In this document: one piece after another, positions 8,351 to 17,596 of the stretch
Layout of the letters: each line of letters starts with the position of its first letter
Numbering within the stretch: the stretch's first letter is position 1
Source of the DNA: Pseudanabaena mucicola FACHB-723
GTDB lineage: Bacteria > Cyanobacteriota > Cyanobacteriia > Pseudanabaenales > Pseudanabaenaceae
Length of the DNA stretch: 64,000 nt
NCBI RefSeq assembly: GCF_014696385.1
Contig: NZ_JACJQB010000009.1
Coordinates: 1 to 64,000 of the forward strand
Reading direction: 5' to 3'
The notes under the pieces: model-generated
What the model was told of the DNA's origin: nothing
Seen by the model: only the letters and a program-made list of their open reading frames with translations
Database searches by the model: none
Position numbers and translations under genes: made by a program

Positions 8351-9655
8351 TTACATCAGATGACGCATGATCATTTTTAAGAGATCAGCTCGATCAAAGG
8401 GTTTAGTCAAATAGTCAGTTGCCCCTGCAATTCTGGCTCTAGCCCGATCAATTAATCCCTTATTGCCTGTAACCATCACAATCGGAATCTCGCGGAGAAG
8501 AGAAGACTTGCGAATTAATGAGCAAAGTTGGTAACCGTCCACATTTGGCATTCCAATATCTAGCAAAATTAATTCAGGTCGGATCGAGGTAATTCGCATT
8601 AACGCTTTCATTGAGTCTTGAATTAATGTTAGCTCAAAGTCTTCGTTGCCCAAATAACTACTAATCATACTCAGCATCGATTCACTGTCATCAATACAAA
8701 CAATCTTCCATGTTTTCGCTGCTTGATGTCTCACGATCTGCGACAGGTCAGAGATATCTGCACCAGTATTTGTTGTTTCGGTAAAGGTTTCCGATAGCTT
8801 TTCAATGTTTTCCAGTTCTTCTTCTGGAGCTAGATAGTAGGTGCGGGGTAACATGTCTAGAGGTGACATGGGATCTCTCAGTAAAATTGCTCCATCACTG
8901 ATCAGGGGGCTAAGTTGTTTGGCGATCGCAAGTGGATCTTTACCTAATAACGCCCCAAGTTGGCAAAAGTTAAAACCGCGCAAAACCCTGCCTAATCTCT
9001 GCACAGTTTCGGGCGTCATGCGTTTTTCGGCGCTAGTTTGACTGACTAGATAGGGACATTGATAGGGCGAAGAAATCGTCGGTCCAAGCTCATACCAAGC
9101 TTTGAGTCTTTGGGGAACCACCTCTAAAATTCGATCAATTGATAATCCGCAATAAACCTCTTGAAGAGAATGTTTGCTATGGACAATTGTAAATTCTCCA
9201 TCTGGCAAACAAAGAAATATTTCAATCACTTCTTGCATGATGCGAGCAATTAATTTATTTGCCATTGGCTTTGGCAGATGGTTCTCATTAACTAGCCAAA
9301 TGACTGCTAGATATTCAACACAAATAAACTCATTGCTATGGTTAATGGTCTGTACATGCTCTGAAGAAGCATCATCAAACATCAGTCTTAACTGCGATCG
9401 CAGTTTGTCCGTTAAGGATGGTAATTCGCGACTCAGCCGCCGTAAATGCCTTTCTAATCTTTCAAATCCATCTAAGGAGTGTGTTGCATAAACCAACTTG
9501 CCACGCTCCACATAAAATGTCCACCGAATCCGATCGCGAACAATATGTGCAGAGCCATCTTGTAATGTGGCTAATCCTTGAAAAAACTCTGTAGCAGACT
9601 GTTTTTGAGATTTTTCTGTAGGGTCTACCGACATACTCTTAGTCGTACTGATCAT
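8351..9655 (-). CDS. PATAN-domain response regulator (PilG/PatA-like)
   Basis: The 434-residue protein begins with a PATAN (PatA N-terminal, DUF4388-like) region: FFQGLATLQDGSAHI followed by WTFYVERGKLVYATHS. A middle helical part and a C-terminal receiver domain follow, with CIDDS, the predicted phosphoacceptor Asp366 in LILLDIGMPNVDGYQ, a Thr in MVTGNKG and Lys in TKPF. In cyanobacteria this architecture heads the pilGHIJL-type operons and influences pilus polarity and the direction of movement. It is the first gene of the operon running down to 1556, with a 350-base upstream region (9656-10008) that should hold the promoter. Confidence 0.9.
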   Translation of the reverse strand: MISTTKSMSVDPTEKSQKQSATEFFQGLATLQDGSAHIVRDRIRWTFYVERGKLVYATHSLDGFERLERHLRRLSRELPSLTDKLRSQLRLMFDDASSEHVQTINHSNEFICVEYLAVIWLVNENHLPKPMANKLIARIMQEVIEIFLCLPDGEFTIVHSKHSLQEVYCGLSIDRILEVVPQRLKAWYELGPTISSPYQCPYLVSQTSAEKRMTPETVQRLGRVLRGFNFCQLGALLGKDPLAIAKQLSPLISDGAILLRDPMSPLDMLPRTYYLAPEEELENIEKLSETFTETTNTGADISDLSQIVRHQAAKTWKIVCIDDSESMLSMISSYLGNEDFELTLIQDSMKALMRITSIRPELILLDIGMPNVDGYQLCSLIRKSSLLREIPIVMVTGNKGLIDRARARIAGATDYLTKPFDRADLLKMIMRHLM

Positions 9656-10008
9656 GCCTATCCCAACCTTAAATTTGAGTTTCTTCCAAATAATCGCTAA
9701 TGCCGATCTAGTAGATACTAATAAAAATATCTAATCTAGATATTTCTCCCCCAAAGCACTAAGAGTTTGTCTACTCTTAGTCACACATATTTATCTGGAT
9801 ATATTGATTGTTAATTTATCTATACTAATGAAATTAAAACATACCTACGTCAAATTTACAATTCACTTTTACAATTGACTGACAATCAAATTTCTATAAC
9901 CCAACCATCAAAAAACTTCTATTCCATAACCATCAAATCTAGATTACGATAGCGTTTGAAAATCTCTAACACTTCCCTATATTGTTCTTGTGAAATGGTT
10001 AGTAACCT
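9656..10008. other. Divergent intergenic region before the chemosensory operon
   Basis: This AT-rich stretch separates the minus-strand chemosensory operon from the plus-strand YdcF-like gene. No ORF or RNA gene is apparent. It contains a short inverted repeat, ctaagagt at 9759-9766 and actcttag at 9773-9780, and should carry the promoters of both transcription units. I could not assign -35/-10 boxes with confidence. Confidence 0.5.
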
Positions 10009-10848
10009 ATGTCACTATTTTTATCAAAGCTTTTACCTGTTTTTATTTACCCTTTGGGGTTATCGGTTTTACTAGGGGCAATTTCCCTATTCATTCTATG
10101 GTGGCAACCGAAACGATCTCGAAGGATCAGTAATGTTGCAAAAGGCATCATTCTATTCAAAAAAACCCGTATTTCGGCTGTTTTATTGAGTATTGCTCTG
10201 GTACTTCTACTATTAAGTAGTAATGATATTTGTTCAAGATTATTAGTGCAGTCTCTAGAGCGTCAGTATGTTCCGAAAGGTGAATTACCTACAGCCGAAG
10301 CAATTGTAATTTTAGGAGGAGCGACACGCCCAAAAATTGCACCAAGACCTTGGTATGAAGTCAATGAAGCAGGGGATCGCCTTTTATATGGCGCATTGCT
10401 TTATAAACAGCAAAAAGCACCGTTGATTGTAGTTACGGGTGGTCGGGCAGAATGGCTCGGCGAGGGGGGCAATCCTGAATCTGAAGATATGGCAGCAATT
10501 CTTGAGTTAATGGGGGTTCCGCGTGAGGCAATCATCCAAGAGTCTCAATCCTTTAATACCCGTGACAATGCGGTGAATACGCGCCAAATTTTGCGCCAAC
10601 GGAATATTAGTAAAGTATTACTGGTAACTTCGGCTTTGCATATGCCGCGATCTATGGAAATATTCCGCAAAATTGGTCTTGAGTCGATTGCTGCCCCGAC
10701 CGACTTTTTGGCAGGACAAAGTGACAATAACAAGGGCTTTGCGATCATCTTAGATTTACTACCTAGTGTCGATGCCCTCAAAAATACGACCAATGCCATC
10801 AAAGAATATGTTGGTCTATTGGTGTATCAACTAGCAGGGTGGGCTTAG
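10009..10848 (+). CDS. YdcF/SanA-like DUF218 membrane protein
   Basis: The 279-residue product has two N-terminal membrane segments (about 8-30 and 55-72) followed by a DUF218 domain, marked by AEAIVILGGATRP, an acidic DRLLYGALLYKQQ segment, PLIVVTGG, and ALHMPRSMEIF. Members such as ElyC/YdcF act at the cell envelope, where ElyC is linked to lipid-carrier and peptidoglycan metabolism; the exact reaction is not established. It starts with ATG and stands alone on the plus strand, 80 bases before the deacetylase fusion gene, with which it may be co-transcribed. Confidence 0.82.
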   Translation: MSLFLSKLLPVFIYPLGLSVLLGAISLFILWWQPKRSRRISNVAKGIILFKKTRISAVLLSIALVLLLLSSNDICSRLLVQSLERQYVPKGELPTAEAIVILGGATRPKIAPRPWYEVNEAGDRLLYGALLYKQQKAPLIVVTGGRAEWLGEGGNPESEDMAAILELMGVPREAIIQESQSFNTRDNAVNTRQILRQRNISKVLLVTSALHMPRSMEIFRKIGLESIAAPTDFLAGQSDNNKGFAIILDLLPSVDALKNTTNAIKEYVGLLVYQLAGWA

Positions 10849-10928
10849 TTCTCCATCTAGCCTCTTGTGTACATCATGGCTCTCTGATTAAATAGGCGCT
10901 AGTAATATCAAAAAAGCAATATATATCT

Positions 10929-12809
10929 ATGAGCAGGGGCAAAGGTAAGAAGAGCAGCAGCCTAAATACGATTTGGATCGTGTTGGCATTAGCTGCACTC
11001 GGCACTGGAATGGGCGCTGCGATCGCATCGAGATTGATTTATCGTTCATCCTCCCCTAGCTCAGTTGTCACGGAAGTTAATGGGGAAACAACTAATGCTG
11101 TTGTAGCTAGCACCACTAACGCCAACGGCTCACAAGCTTTTTGTCAATACAATGCACTGGAATCGGTAACTGCTTCTTTGTATCAGGTCAGAGCAATTAA
11201 TGCGATCGCAAATGATCCATTACCAATACTTTCCAGCTTGAGCAGCAACATCAATGCCGATCTAATTGCTAGTCTTACCCCTGCCCAATTCCCAAAAATT
11301 AGCGATCGCGCCCGTGATGCCAAAATACCAGTCATCATGTATCACGATATCGTCGAAACCAAAGACGTTAGCTGGGACACCAGCGTTGCCGACTTAGAAA
11401 GACATTTCCAAATCCTGCAAGATGGTGGATATACACCGATTAGCATGGAGATGATGGTCAACCATTTACGGACAGGCTCACAGCTTCCCGACAAACCCGT
11501 ATTACTGACCTTTGATGATAATTATGTAGGTCAGTATAAATATGCCTTTCCATTACTCAAACAATATAATTACCCCGCCGTTTGGTCAGTGCATACCCGC
11601 TTTGTCGGTACTGGTGGTCAAAAACCGAAAGCCACTTGGGATCAATTGCGCGAGATGCAGCAATCTGGTCTAATCACCATCGCCTCTCACACTGTGAATC
11701 ACTTAAATGTCAAAGATCTCAGCGATGCGGTACTAGAAAAAGAAGTGACCGAATCCAAGCAAGTGCTAGAACGGGAACTGGGTATTGAAATCGATTACTT
11801 TACCTATCCTGAAGGGGACTTTACGGATGTAGCTAGAGAAAAACTCATCAAGGCTGGCTATAAAGCCGCTCTCAGCATGAGCCTTGATCCAACGCAAGAG
11901 CGCTCAGCCAATGAGTCGGAAGACTTGATGACAATTATGCGGTTTGGTCAATCACGCTTTGAAGAAGTAGTTGAAGTTGCATCGGCGGGAACTGCGGCAA
12001 ATCAGAACCAATTTACGCTCCTGCCATCGGTCAGCAATGGGGCAATCGACTTCACCGCCCCTGTCAAAAAACGGACTGTCACCATTGATGGACTGCCGCT
12101 TACCTTGGTACAGGGTGGCAAAGTTGTGACTCACCATGCCGATACCCGCTATCAAGTTGAGCAAATATTAACCAAAACCCCCAATGCGATCGCCGCCGTT
12201 GACGGCACTTTTTTCTCCTTAGAACATCTTGATAGCAATAAGATGATTGGTCCAGTCATGAGCCAATTTTCCAATCAAGCGGGAGTTTTCATCAATGGTA
12301 ACAAAGGCGAAAATCCATTGTTGAATAATCGACCTCTGGTGTTAATTAGCCCTACCAATGTGAAGTTTATTCCTTACAATGCTGCTAAACATAACTCCCT
12401 AGAGGCAATCCAAGCGGAACTCCCCGATGTCACCGATGCCTTTGTCGGCGCAGGTTGGCTCGTCCGTGATGGCAAACCCCAATCGGCGGAGTCCTTTGGC
12501 AAACTTTATGGGTTTGATGCCTCACGCGATCGGGCTTTCTGGGGCATTGATGCTTCGGGTAAACCTGTGATTGGTGTAACCATGGAAATGATTGATTCTG
12601 TTGGTTTGGGTAAAATTTTAGTTAAGGCGGGGTTACGCGATGTGGTGATGCTTGATTCTGGGGCAAGTGCTGCCCTCGCCTATCGTGGTAAATCTGTAAT
12701 GGCATATGAGCCAAGACCTGTGCCACATATCGTTGCACTGTTGCCACCTGACCCTGCACCTGTGCAAACTGCTGAAAAGCCTAATTGTCCCGTCAGTTTA
12801 AATCCTTAA
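10929..12809 (+). CDS. Polysaccharide deacetylase fused to phosphodiester glycosidase domain
   Basis: The 626-residue protein has an N-terminal membrane anchor (about 13-35). Next is a NodB-type polysaccharide deacetylase domain, with VIMYHDI, the metal motif LTFDD and SHTVNH (an HxxxH motif). The C-terminal half resembles the phosphodiester glycosidase (NAGPA/DUF2233) family, with AVDGTFF, FWGIDASGKPVIGV and DVVMLDSGASAALAY. Deacetylases of this class remove N-acetyl groups from cell-wall or capsule polymers, and the second domain cleaves a sugar phosphodiester in characterised relatives. Both would act outside the cytoplasmic membrane on envelope glycans. The fusion itself implies that the two activities act on the same substrate; that is inference. 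All deacetylase metal ligands look intact. Confidence 0.87.
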   Translation: MSRGKGKKSSSLNTIWIVLALAALGTGMGAAIASRLIYRSSSPSSVVTEVNGETTNAVVASTTNANGSQAFCQYNALESVTASLYQVRAINAIANDPLPILSSLSSNINADLIASLTPAQFPKISDRARDAKIPVIMYHDIVETKDVSWDTSVADLERHFQILQDGGYTPISMEMMVNHLRTGSQLPDKPVLLTFDDNYVGQYKYAFPLLKQYNYPAVWSVHTRFVGTGGQKPKATWDQLREMQQSGLITIASHTVNHLNVKDLSDAVLEKEVTESKQVLERELGIEIDYFTYPEGDFTDVAREKLIKAGYKAALSMSLDPTQERSANESEDLMTIMRFGQSRFEEVVEVASAGTAANQNQFTLLPSVSNGAIDFTAPVKKRTVTIDGLPLTLVQGGKVVTHHADTRYQVEQILTKTPNAIAAVDGTFFSLEHLDSNKMIGPVMSQFSNQAGVFINGNKGENPLLNNRPLVLISPTNVKFIPYNAAKHNSLEAIQAELPDVTDAFVGAGWLVRDGKPQSAESFGKLYGFDASRDRAFWGIDASGKPVIGVTMEMIDSVGLGKILVKAGLRDVVMLDSGASAALAYRGKSVMAYEPRPVPHIVALLPPDPAPVQTAEKPNCPVSLNP

Positions 12810-12816
12810 AACGAGA

Positions 12817-12855
12817 TAAATTTAAAAGCGCCGCTTTGCGGCGCTTTTAAATTTA
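12817..12855. terminator. 18-bp palindrome between convergent genes
   Basis: A perfect stem of taaatttaaaagcgccgc and its complement encloses the loop ttt. It lies between two convergent genes and its right arm includes the stop codon of ctaB. A GC core with A/T flanks would terminate transcription in both directions. It belongs to the palindrome family discussed in the findings. Confidence 0.8.
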
Positions 12856-13857
12856 GATATTGTGAGCTATTTGGAGCAGTGCAATAACCTGTTGACTCGA
12901 TATATGGGCAATAGGCAAGCTATCAACTCCCATCGCCACACAAAGTAATGCTAAATAAAGAATCGAATATTTGAAAACCGAACGGGCAACATTGCGATCG
13001 CTAGGTTCTTTTAGTAACTGAGTGGCTTTATAAATGAATGCACCACCGAGGCAAACTGCGGACACTGCATAGACCATGCCCATCACATTACAGGGATAAA
13101 CCAGCAACAGCGATACGGGAACCATCAACAGCGTATATAGCAAAATCTGATTTGCCGTCACCTCGGCTCCCTTAACGACGGGCAACATTGGTACACCCAC
13201 CTTGGCATATTCATCGCGAATCATTAATGCTAGCGCCCAAAAATGCGGCGGAGTCCAGACAAAAATAATCGCAAACAGTACCCATGCTGACCAACTGAGA
13301 TCCCCCGTTACTGCCGCCCAGCCGACTAGGGGTGGGATTGCGCCTGCGGCTCCGCCAATCACAATATTTTGAGTGCTAGAACGCTTAAGCCAAATTGTGT
13401 ACACCCCAACATAGGTGGCGATCCCTGACATGGCGAGACAGGCTGCCAAGAGATTGGCATAAACAGTCAGCATCGTGAAAGAAATCACCGCTAATGCGAT
13501 CGCAAAAATGAGGGCATCGCGGGGTTGAATCCTTCCCGATGGCAGTGGTCGCCAACTGGTGCGCTCCATTTTGGCATCAATATCGCGATCGTACAGACAA
13601 TTGATCGTATTTGCCGAAGCAGCGGCAATTGCCCCACCAAAAACCGTAATGAACATCAAGAAAGGATCAACCGCACCTTCCGACGCAATCCACATTGCAC
13701 CTGCGGTGGTGATTAACAATAAAACGATAATGCGTGGCTTTGTAAGTTCTGTGTAATCTTGAATAACCTCGCGCCAGTTACGTTTAGCATTGAGCGCGGT
13801 GCTGGTTTCAGCAAAGTTGTCGGGGTTAGTGATTTCTGGAATTGCTGTTTGTTGCAT
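12853..13857 (-). CDS. ctaB: Protoheme IX farnesyltransferase (heme O synthase)
   Basis: CtaB attaches a farnesyl group to protoheme to make heme O for cytochrome oxidase. The 334-residue protein has the family's polytopic layout of about nine membrane segments. It has the prenyl-diphosphate-binding motif [18 protein letters not shown] in the first cytoplasmic loop, the opening [18 protein letters not shown], and [20 protein letters not shown]. The N-terminal extension of about 40 residues is common in cyanobacteria. It follows ctaA by 47 bases on the same strand and is surely co-expressed, giving heme O and then heme A. The oxidase subunit genes are not in this window. The start is the ATG at 13857. 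Confidence 0.96.
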   Translation of the reverse strand: MQQTAIPEITNPDNFAETSTALNAKRNWREVIQDYTELTKPRIIVLLLITTAGAMWIASEGAVDPFLMFITVFGGAIAAASANTINCLYDRDIDAKMERTSWRPLPSGRIQPRDALIFAIALAVISFTMLTVYANLLAACLAMSGIATYVGVYTIWLKRSSTQNIVIGGAAGAIPPLVGWAAVTGDLSWSAWVLFAIIFVWTPPHFWALALMIRDEYAKVGVPMLPVVKGAEVTANQILLYTLLMVPVSLLLVYPCNVMGMVYAVSAVCLGGAFIYKATQLLKEPSDRNVARSVFKYSILYLALLCVAMGVDSLPIAHISSQQVIALLQIAHNI

Positions 13858-13904
13858 TGCGCTTGACTCCTAAAATATTTCGCAGATGTGACGTTGATTT
13901 ACGT

Positions 13905-14906
13905 TTAGCGAATCGCAGGTTGCGCTTGATTCTGTGTTTGAAGTTGGTCTTGATTGATGATTCTAAATGCTAAGACAGCAAAGCAAACGAGCGTGCCTAG
14001 TAATGCTGAACCTGTGGCTTGGTGAGCAATCGTTAATGGCTCAACTTGTAGATGTAATTTATAGGTGGCATAGCCGACCGCAACTTGAGCCAATACTAAC
14101 AAACCCGCCAAGGTTGCCACATACCGCAGGATTGGGCTAATCGATTTGATAAGCCATGTAGTAACGACAACGGCAATGCTAGCGAGGGTTGCAGGAATCA
14201 CACCGATTAAGTGAGCATTCAAAATGATGCACATATCTTTTGTCGCGAAGCATTGGTGTAGCGCCCATTGTGAGGCAACTAATGCACCGAGGATACTTTG
14301 TAAGTAGACTAAAAGTGCGGCGGCTGTGCCTAACCAAGCAAGTTTAGTAACAGATTTTGAGGAATTTGATTGTTCACCAGCAAATTTGCTGGTCAAGCTG
14401 AGGGCGGCGGCCGTGGCTAGTAAGCTCGAAAAGAATAACAACCCCGTTCCCAAGTGGGCTGTGACAATATCAAATCTTAGTAGTTGCGTGACGGTGAGTC
14501 CGCCTAAAATTCCTTGAAAAACTACCAATGATAGAGAGCCTGACGTTGCCCAAGGTGTCCACTTTGGCAAGGATTTGCGGAAATACCAACTTGCACCGCA
14601 TAAAACAATTGTGGCGAAACCAACTGTGGAGGCAACTAGGCGGTGAAACCATTCTAAGAATACCTGTAGGTTCATCTGCTCGGCGGGTAAGACTGTCCCA
14701 TAGCACAGGGGCCAGTCGGGGCAAGCTAAGCCCGCATTCATTACGCGAGTGGCACTACCAATTGCCATTACCATCCAAGTTGCGATCGCAATGCCAAAGG
14801 CAATGCGACGAATGAGGACAACTGGCTCTATAAAGCTTTTAGATTCACCTTTGGCAATGGCTACGGGTGGTTGTGTGGATTTGTAAGAAGATAAAGAGTC
14901 AGTCAT
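13905..14906 (-). CDS. ctaA: Heme A synthase (COX15/CtaA family)
   Basis: CtaA oxidises the methyl group of heme O to give heme A in the cytoplasmic or thylakoid membrane. The 333-residue protein has eight predicted membrane helices and the conserved residues of the family: a CPDWPLCYG segment in the first loop, EWFHRLVAS (heme-ligating His), VTAHLGTGLL, a Cys-containing loop LHQCFATKDMC, LNAHLIGV, and IAHQATGSALL. It is the first gene of a two-gene unit with ctaB. The short N-terminal region before the first helix is variable in the family. Confidence 0.95.
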   Translation of the reverse strand: MTDSLSSYKSTQPPVAIAKGESKSFIEPVVLIRRIAFGIAIATWMVMAIGSATRVMNAGLACPDWPLCYGTVLPAEQMNLQVFLEWFHRLVASTVGFATIVLCGASWYFRKSLPKWTPWATSGSLSLVVFQGILGGLTVTQLLRFDIVTAHLGTGLLFFSSLLATAAALSLTSKFAGEQSNSSKSVTKLAWLGTAAALLVYLQSILGALVASQWALHQCFATKDMCIILNAHLIGVIPATLASIAVVVTTWLIKSISPILRYVATLAGLLVLAQVAVGYATYKLHLQVEPLTIAHQATGSALLGTLVCFAVLAFRIINQDQLQTQNQAQPAIR

Positions 14907-15048
14907 GCAAGTTAAATAAGTTCATGATTTCTTCGTGAATCTTGATAAAACTCAACAGAAGTATGGACAATAGTTAGACCTTATATTAAGAGCAGTTCTG
15001 GGATTGGTAGGGGGATTTAACAATTTCTTCGCGTTAGGTATTTACACT

Positions 15049-15087
15049 GATCAAAAAAAGCCTTGCTTAGCGAGGCTTTTTTTGATC
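15049..15087. terminator. Bidirectional rho-independent terminator
   Basis: The arm gatcaaaaaaagccttgc pairs with gcgaggctttttttgatc around a tta loop (one G-U-type pair). T-runs are present on both strands. It lies between ctaA's upstream region and the end of the Spy-like gene; no plus-strand gene precedes it. Confidence 0.6.
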
Positions 15088-15106
15088 GGGTTGGTGATTT
15101 TATACC

Positions 15107-15140
15107 AATTTATGCAAGTGTGACAACACTTGCATAAATT
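15107..15140. repeat. 15-bp inverted repeat
   Basis: The arm aatttatgcaagtgt and its exact complement surround a 4-base loop. It sits between two terminator-like hairpins, lacks a T-run on one side, and has no assigned role. Confidence 0.5.
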
Positions 15141-15167
15141 AAAAAAACAAACCTAAGTAATGCTTTT

Positions 15168-15202
15168 CAAAACTAAAAATGGCGTAGCCATTTTTAGTTT
15201 TG
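15168..15202 (-). terminator. Terminator of the sigma factor operon
   Basis: A 16-bp perfect stem (caaaactaaaaatggc and complement) with loop gta begins four bases beyond the stop codon of the Spy-like gene. It is a likely terminator or 3'-stabilising hairpin for the operon 16952-15206. Confidence 0.6.
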
Positions 15203-15205
15203 AGA

Positions 15206-15850
15206 TTACAGCGTTGAGCGATCGCGATTATCCAGACGCTCTTGAGTGCGATCTTGAATCCGATTCTTGATCCTCTCTCTCATGTTTTCTCTGAGATCAC
15301 CTCGCATTCTACGATTGGGGCGATTTTTCATGATTTCATTAAGTTGCGATCGTTGTTGTGGCGTGAGAATATCTCGCATGGCTAACATCCGCTCAAAATG
15401 TTGCTGACGCAGCTCTTGTTGGAGTTTTAGAACTTGGTTATGCTTGACACGAATGGCATCACTGCTTGCTGTTCCCGCTAACAATTCCCTTAATTCTTGA
15501 TTAGCTTGGCGAGATTGCTCGGCAAGTTCGCGGATGCTAGCTAAATCGCGATCGCGAATTGTCTTAAGCTTTTGTAATTGATCTGGGGTGAGATTTAATT
15601 GCTTTAAAAATCGACCAGATGGCATATCCACAACATCTCCCCGCTCCTGACGCGGCGAGGCTTGGGCTAATATTTCTGACTCTAAGTCTGAATCTATTGC
15701 CATTGGCGCATTTTTCACTAGAGGCTTTATTTGCGATTGCGCCTGTGACTGCGACTGGAAATTGGCATTAGTAGCCCAGATTGCGCCGCTAGTGGCAACG
15801 GCCGCCGTTGCGATCGCAATATATTGCCAGACTTTTGCTTTAAACATCAT
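15206..15850 (-). CDS. Spy/CpxP-like periplasmic protein with LTxxQ motifs
   Basis: The 214-residue product has an N-terminal hydrophobic segment (IAIATAAVATSGAIWATNA), likely a signal peptide or anchor, then an alpha-helical region with two LTxxQ-type motifs: LNLTPDQLQKLKTIRDRD and ILTPQQRSQLNEI. The C-terminal tail is very rich in Arg (RENMRERIKNRIQDRTQERL). Spy and CpxP relatives are periplasmic chaperones or stress sensors that respond to envelope damage or metals. It is the third gene after an ECF sigma factor and its probable anti-sigma factor, so it is likely an output or feedback component of that envelope-stress circuit. Confidence 0.82.
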   Translation of the reverse strand: MMFKAKVWQYIAIATAAVATSGAIWATNANFQSQSQAQSQIKPLVKNAPMAIDSDLESEILAQASPRQERGDVVDMPSGRFLKQLNLTPDQLQKLKTIRDRDLASIRELAEQSRQANQELRELLAGTASSDAIRVKHNQVLKLQQELRQQHFERMLAMRDILTPQQRSQLNEIMKNRPNRRMRGDLRENMRERIKNRIQDRTQERLDNRDRSTL

Positions 15851-15909
15851 ATTCCCTCACTTATTGACCTTTAAATTCGATATTTTCTTCTAAGCAGTTG
15901 ATTTAGGGT

Positions 15910-16344
15910 TTATTCATACTCAAGAGGTGCTAATTCACTCAAAAGCTCGTTTTCAATGCTATTGGATGCTGTAATTATGGTTGGATCATCTAAGGAGTCG
16001 TTAGCCATATTCCAGCTATTAATCAATGAGTTTTCGATCTCAACTTGCTCCGCCTCACTCATATTGGCAACCTGATACTGGCGATTATTTGACCAGTTAA
16101 ATCCAATCGCCGTGGCGATCGCCGCAGGGATCAACAAAGTCAAAGGTAGCCATCGCCCAGATTTTTGAGTCTTGGGAGATTTCAAAGGATATTTAGCAAT
16201 TTCCGCAAATAGTTTTTGCTCAAAGTTTGCCGCAGGTGCTGGGGCAGTTGGCTTATGCTCTTGAAGAAAGTGAACTAGAGAAGTATCGGAATCATCCAAG
16301 TTTTCAGGCAAATCTTGAGATTCTTGGGAATATTTGGGTTTCAT
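15910..16344 (-). CDS. Probable membrane anti-sigma factor
   Basis: The 144-residue product has an acidic N-terminal cytoplasmic part, one membrane segment (WLPLTLLIPAAIATAIGF, about residues 65-82) and a C-terminal extracytoplasmic tail. No CxxC zinc motif is visible. Its start overlaps the stop of the ECF sigma gene by four bases (ATGA), the usual arrangement for a sigma factor and its membrane-bound anti-sigma factor. In cyanobacteria the gene following sigG has this role. The identification is by context and topology rather than by a recognisable domain. Confidence 0.7.
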   Translation of the reverse strand: MKPKYSQESQDLPENLDDSDTSLVHFLQEHKPTAPAPAANFEQKLFAEIAKYPLKSPKTQKSGRWLPLTLLIPAAIATAIGFNWSNNRQYQVANMSEAEQVEIENSLINSWNMANDSLDDPTIITASNSIENELLSELAPLEYE

Positions 16345-16952
16345 AACTCGACTCCTTGCGCTTCTAAAAACTTTCTAATGGCACTGCGGGCATGAAATAG
16401 CCTCGACTTGACCGTACCGACAGGAATATCCAATATTTCGGCAATATCTTTTTGCGGCAACTCCTCCAAATCATGCAATACCAATACGGTGCGATGATCT
16501 TCACTGAGTTTGTCTAAACCACGCCGCATCAGATCTTGATAATGCATTTGGTTCAATCCCGCCTGCGTCTCACCATCACGGGACATGGCATCATCGGCTA
16601 AATTTGCTAACTGCTCATCTTCGACGGAGACATTTCGCGATCGCATTTTTGCCAAGGCTTTGCGCCGATCACTTGCCACATTAAAGGCAATTCGATAGAG
16701 CCACGTCGCAAACTGTGAAGACTGCCGAAATTTTGGCAACCCTTTCCATGCCCGTAAAAACACATCCTGCGTCAAATCATCGAGTCCATCGGAGCCACAT
16801 AGCTGATACAGCGTTGAGCGCACCTTTTGGTGATGACGTTGATATAGTTTTTTAAATCCATGGGGATCACCTTGCAAGCAAGCTTGCACAATCGCGAGAT
16901 CGGGATCAGGGTTAGGGGACTCTCTGATATCTATACTTACCGCTCTGAACAT
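16341..16952 (-). CDS. sigG: ECF (group 3) RNA polymerase sigma factor, SigG-type
   Basis: The 203-residue protein has sigma region 2 (FKKLYQRHHQKVRSTLYQL, then DDLTQDVFLRAWKGL and WLYRIAFNVASDRRK) and region 4 (LDKLSEDHRTVLVLHDLEE, then the helix-turn-helix DIAEILDIPVGTVKSRLFHA). It has no region 3, so it is an extracytoplasmic-function sigma factor. The phrase KVRSTLYQLCG resembles cyanobacterial SigG; that name is likely but not certain. It leads an operon with an anti-sigma factor and a Spy-like protein, pointing to control of an envelope-stress response. Such operons are often autoregulated from the region upstream (16953-17072). Confidence 0.88.
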   Translation of the reverse strand: MFRAVSIDIRESPNPDPDLAIVQACLQGDPHGFKKLYQRHHQKVRSTLYQLCGSDGLDDLTQDVFLRAWKGLPKFRQSSQFATWLYRIAFNVASDRRKALAKMRSRNVSVEDEQLANLADDAMSRDGETQAGLNQMHYQDLMRRGLDKLSEDHRTVLVLHDLEELPQKDIAEILDIPVGTVKSRLFHARSAIRKFLEAQGVEL

Positions 16953-17072
16953 CTATGGCGAACATCCATATGAGCTTCTATACTTATTGAGGCAATATTG
17001 GCAGGTTTAACTTATTTGACTTATTTCTAAGCTATTAATTTTGACCGCCAAAACCTTAAATAGGTTCAACTC

Positions 17073-17573
17073 ATGTCTGTGGTTAGTTCTGTATTAATTC
17101 CTATCATTAAACTATGGTTGCGATCGCAGGTCGAGCATATCGACCACATCGAAATTGCGATCGCAGGTAAAAGCCGTCAAATATTAAGTGGTGATATTCC
17201 TAGAGCCAACGTGATTGGGGCGGGAGCAAAATATCAAGGCTTAGCAGTCACGAATATCGATCTATGTGCCGAAGCAATTCAACTAAATATTGCTCAGATT
17301 CTCAAGGGTGAAGCCTTGCGTTTACTTAATCCGATTCGGGTGACGATGGATGTTGAGCTGTCACCAGAAGATTTACAAAGCTGTCTCCAATCCCCAATTT
17401 TTTTAGAGGCAATCGCCGCCGATACGCCGCCCATCATCAATGGTGATGACGAGATTCGGACTTTGCTAGAATCTCTCGTGCATAAACTTGGTGATGAATT
17501 TACGCTCCATGAATTAGCAATCGCAGAAGGACGGGCAAAATGTCGTGGGGAATTTGCGATCGCAGCCACTTAA
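17073..17573 (+). CDS. DUF2993 (LmeA-like) protein
   Basis: The 166-residue protein matches the DUF2993 pattern common in cyanobacteria: VEHIDHIEIAIAGKSRQILSG, then GLAVTNIDLCAEAIQLNI and NPIRVTMDVELSPEDL. Members are small lipid-binding-type beta proteins; characterised actinobacterial relatives (LmeA) act on lipid-linked mannans, while the cyanobacterial role is not known. There is no evident signal peptide apart from a weakly hydrophobic N-terminus. It is divergently oriented from the sigma factor operon and ends before a strong hairpin. Confidence 0.75.
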   Translation: MSVVSSVLIPIIKLWLRSQVEHIDHIEIAIAGKSRQILSGDIPRANVIGAGAKYQGLAVTNIDLCAEAIQLNIAQILKGEALRLLNPIRVTMDVELSPEDLQSCLQSPIFLEAIAADTPPIINGDDEIRTLLESLVHKLGDEFTLHELAIAEGRAKCRGEFAIAAT

Positions 17574-17596
17574 AAACAACTACTCCTTCCTAGACT

